Assembly (NCBI RefSeq): GCF_007741535.1
Contig: NZ_CP036525.1
Span: 4,774,001-4,838,000 of the forward strand
DNA from: Rubripirellula lacrimiformis
GTDB taxonomy: Bacteria > Planctomycetota > Planctomycetia > Pirellulales > Pirellulaceae
DNA: 64,000 nucleotides
Reading direction: 5' to 3'
Below, piece after piece: positions 62,891 through 64,000 of the stretch (position 1 is its first letter; each line of letters opens with the position of its first letter). The notes under the pieces were generated by a model that did no database searches, was not told the DNA's origin, and worked only from the letters and a program-made list of their open reading frames with translations. The position numbers were made by a program, and so were the translations under genes.

Positions 62891-63745
62891 TTACTTGTCG
62901 AACCAATTCTTGACGGCTTGCACCGTTGTTGCTCGGCCGGCGCGGGCGATCGATGTGGTCAACGGGATTTCCTTTGGACAAACCGCGACACAGTTCTGTG
63001 CGTTGCCGCATGTCGCCACGCCACCGGGGCCCATCAATGCGGTCAGACGCTCGTCAGCGATCGCCTTGCCGGTCGGATGATTGTTGAACAACATCGCTTG
63101 CGAGATTGCGTGAGCGCCGACAAAGCCTTCGTCGAAGGACGCGTTCTTGCGAGCTTCGAATTCTTCATCCGACTCGCCGTCCTTCTGAGTCAGTTCGACC
63201 TTGTTGTACTGCGGGCATGCTTCCAAACAGCAACCACAACTCATGCATTGGCTTAACGGATAATTCTGTTCCTGAGTGTCACGCAGGACGCGTTCACCGG
63301 GGCCCAGGTTGTAATAGCTATCGACAGGAACCCACGCCTTGACTCGCTTCAGACCGCGGAACAATCGTTGACGGTCCACCATCAGGTCGCGCAGTACCGG
63401 AAACTTGCTCATCGGCTCGAGCACGATTTCGTCTGGATTCTCTGCCAACAGACGATCAACCAGGGCGCTACAGCTTTGCCGCACGCGCCCATTGATCAGC
63501 ATCGTGCACGATCCACAAACCTCTTCCAAGCAGCCGCAATCCCAGGCCACCGGAGCGACAGCTTTGCCATCCACTGTCTTGGCTTGCGCCGCGACACGTT
63601 GCAGGATCGTGATGACGTTCAGTTCCGGTTCGTACTTGATCTTATGCAGTTCCCAGTACGGTTCTTCCGACGGTCCATCTTGGCGACGGACACGAACGTT
63701 GATGAACTCGGGACGCTTCTTGAGAGTGGGTTCGAGGGCGGACAT
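62891..63745 (-). CDS. sdhB: Succinate dehydrogenase/fumarate reductase iron-sulfur subunit
   Basis: Electron-transfer subunit of complex II in the inner membrane. 284 residues. [2Fe-2S] Cys in CGCLEEVCGSCTMLINGR and the next Cys (QSC); the [4Fe-4S]/[3Fe-4S] Cys in CMSCGCCLEACP and CGNAQNCVAVCPKEIPLTTSI. All are present. The C-terminus is basic (AVKNWFDK). ATG at 63745. It follows the sdhA end by 64 nt; sdhC would lie beyond the right edge. Confidence 0.97.
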   Translation of the reverse strand: MSALEPTLKKRPEFINVRVRRQDGPSEEPYWELHKIKYEPELNVITILQRVAAQAKTVDGKAVAPVAWDCGCLEEVCGSCTMLINGRVRQSCSALVDRLLAENPDEIVLEPMSKFPVLRDLMVDRQRLFRGLKRVKAWVPVDSYYNLGPGERVLRDTQEQNYPLSQCMSCGCCLEACPQYNKVELTQKDGESDEEFEARKNASFDEGFVGAHAISQAMLFNNHPTGKAIADERLTALMGPGGVATCGNAQNCVAVCPKEIPLTTSIARAGRATTVQAVKNWFDK

Positions 63746-63809
63746 CCGTCGATCCTATATTCAAATGATGTTAAAGTGGCTTGGGGGGGATAGACTGCTG
63801 GGTCGCGAA

Positions 63810-64000
63810 CTAAGCGCCGGTCGTTTCGGAAGCTGCTTCCTTCTCTTTGGCGCGTTGATTCCAAACCTTTTCGATCTCTTCGGCACCGACCAGACCGTAC
63901 AGTCGCGGTCGCGGGGCCAGCAGCGAAGTATCGACGTCTTCGTAGGTCAGATCGGGCATCTGCGTTTCGTGGTTCCAAGTCGCAATCGTGCTCTTCAAGA
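63810..64000 (-). CDS. sdhA: Succinate dehydrogenase flavoprotein subunit, C-terminal end
   Basis: Only the last 62 codons lie in the window: KSTIATWNHETQMPDLTYED, PRPRLYGLVGAEE and a polar tail. It belongs to the flavoprotein that oxidises succinate. The N-terminus lies beyond 64000. Identification rests on position before sdhB and the PRPR.Y..vg end typical of SdhA. Confidence 0.8.
   Translation of the reverse strand, partial: LKSTIATWNHETQMPDLTYEDVDTSLLAPRPRLYGLVGAEEIEKVWNQRAKEKEAASETTGA

Overview
The window looks like chromosomal DNA of a planctomycete close to Rhodopirellula (Pirellulaceae). The clues are an ECF sigma factor paired with a zinc-finger/Ser-Thr kinase, a giant surface protein with Pmp-type repeats and a dockerin end, a DUF1559-type C-terminus, many secreted propeller, phosphatase and esterase proteins, and intergenic palindromic repeats. 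The genus is inferred from gene style, not from a marker gene. I saw no rRNA, tRNA or CRISPR array.

0-8 kb: a Ser/Thr kinase (cut by the left edge) lies behind its ECF sigma factor. Then come a zinc-ribbon protein, an island of hairpins and REP-like repeats, a minus-strand operon of one metallopeptidase-like soluble protein and two paralogous membrane proteins, and panC behind a bifunctional-nuclease-family gene. 8-16 kb: a repeat-rich gap, glgB, a catalytically dead RNase H-like protein coupled to a 73-residue ORF, purE-purK, and an FHA-GAF-nucleotide cyclase. 16-29 kb: the 1674-residue surface protein, a fused acyltransferase/acyl-activating enzyme, a C4 zinc-ribbon coiled-coil protein, a thioredoxin-fold lipoprotein, and the housekeeping run coaE-rho-ribH.

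29-45 kb: mostly secreted or signalling proteins. These include a lactonase-PhoD fusion, a DUF3859-like protein, CheY-like and FixJ-like regulators, an unknown 550-residue secreted protein, a DDE transposase, a metallophosphoesterase-LamG protein, an M42-like peptidase and an S9 (DPP IV-like) peptidase. 45-50 kb: a compact four-gene ECF-sigma operon in which every junction is a 4-nt ATGA overlap. It encodes a sigma factor, a one-TM protein without a zinc motif, a secreted helical protein and a secreted DUF1559-like protein. This is the best candidate here for an undescribed regulatory system. Next to it is a MITE-like element of 9-bp repeats.

50-64 kb: DUF952, Dabb, metallophosphoesterase, PQQ-propeller and flavin-reductase genes; a divergent Ser/Thr kinase coupled to an inositol-monophosphatase-family gene; a rhomboid protease; an esterase-SMP30 fusion; a family-2 glycosyltransferase; a hemerythrin-like protein lacking ligands; an Rcp1-like receiver; and sdhB with the end of sdhA.

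Three dispersed intergenic repeat families recur: (i) the stem CCGCCTGAAGGCGG with the tail TACTACGAACGG, (ii) GGAATTCTGGCGAATCCCAC, and (iii) a TAGCCTCGGT...GAACCGGGGCT palindrome.
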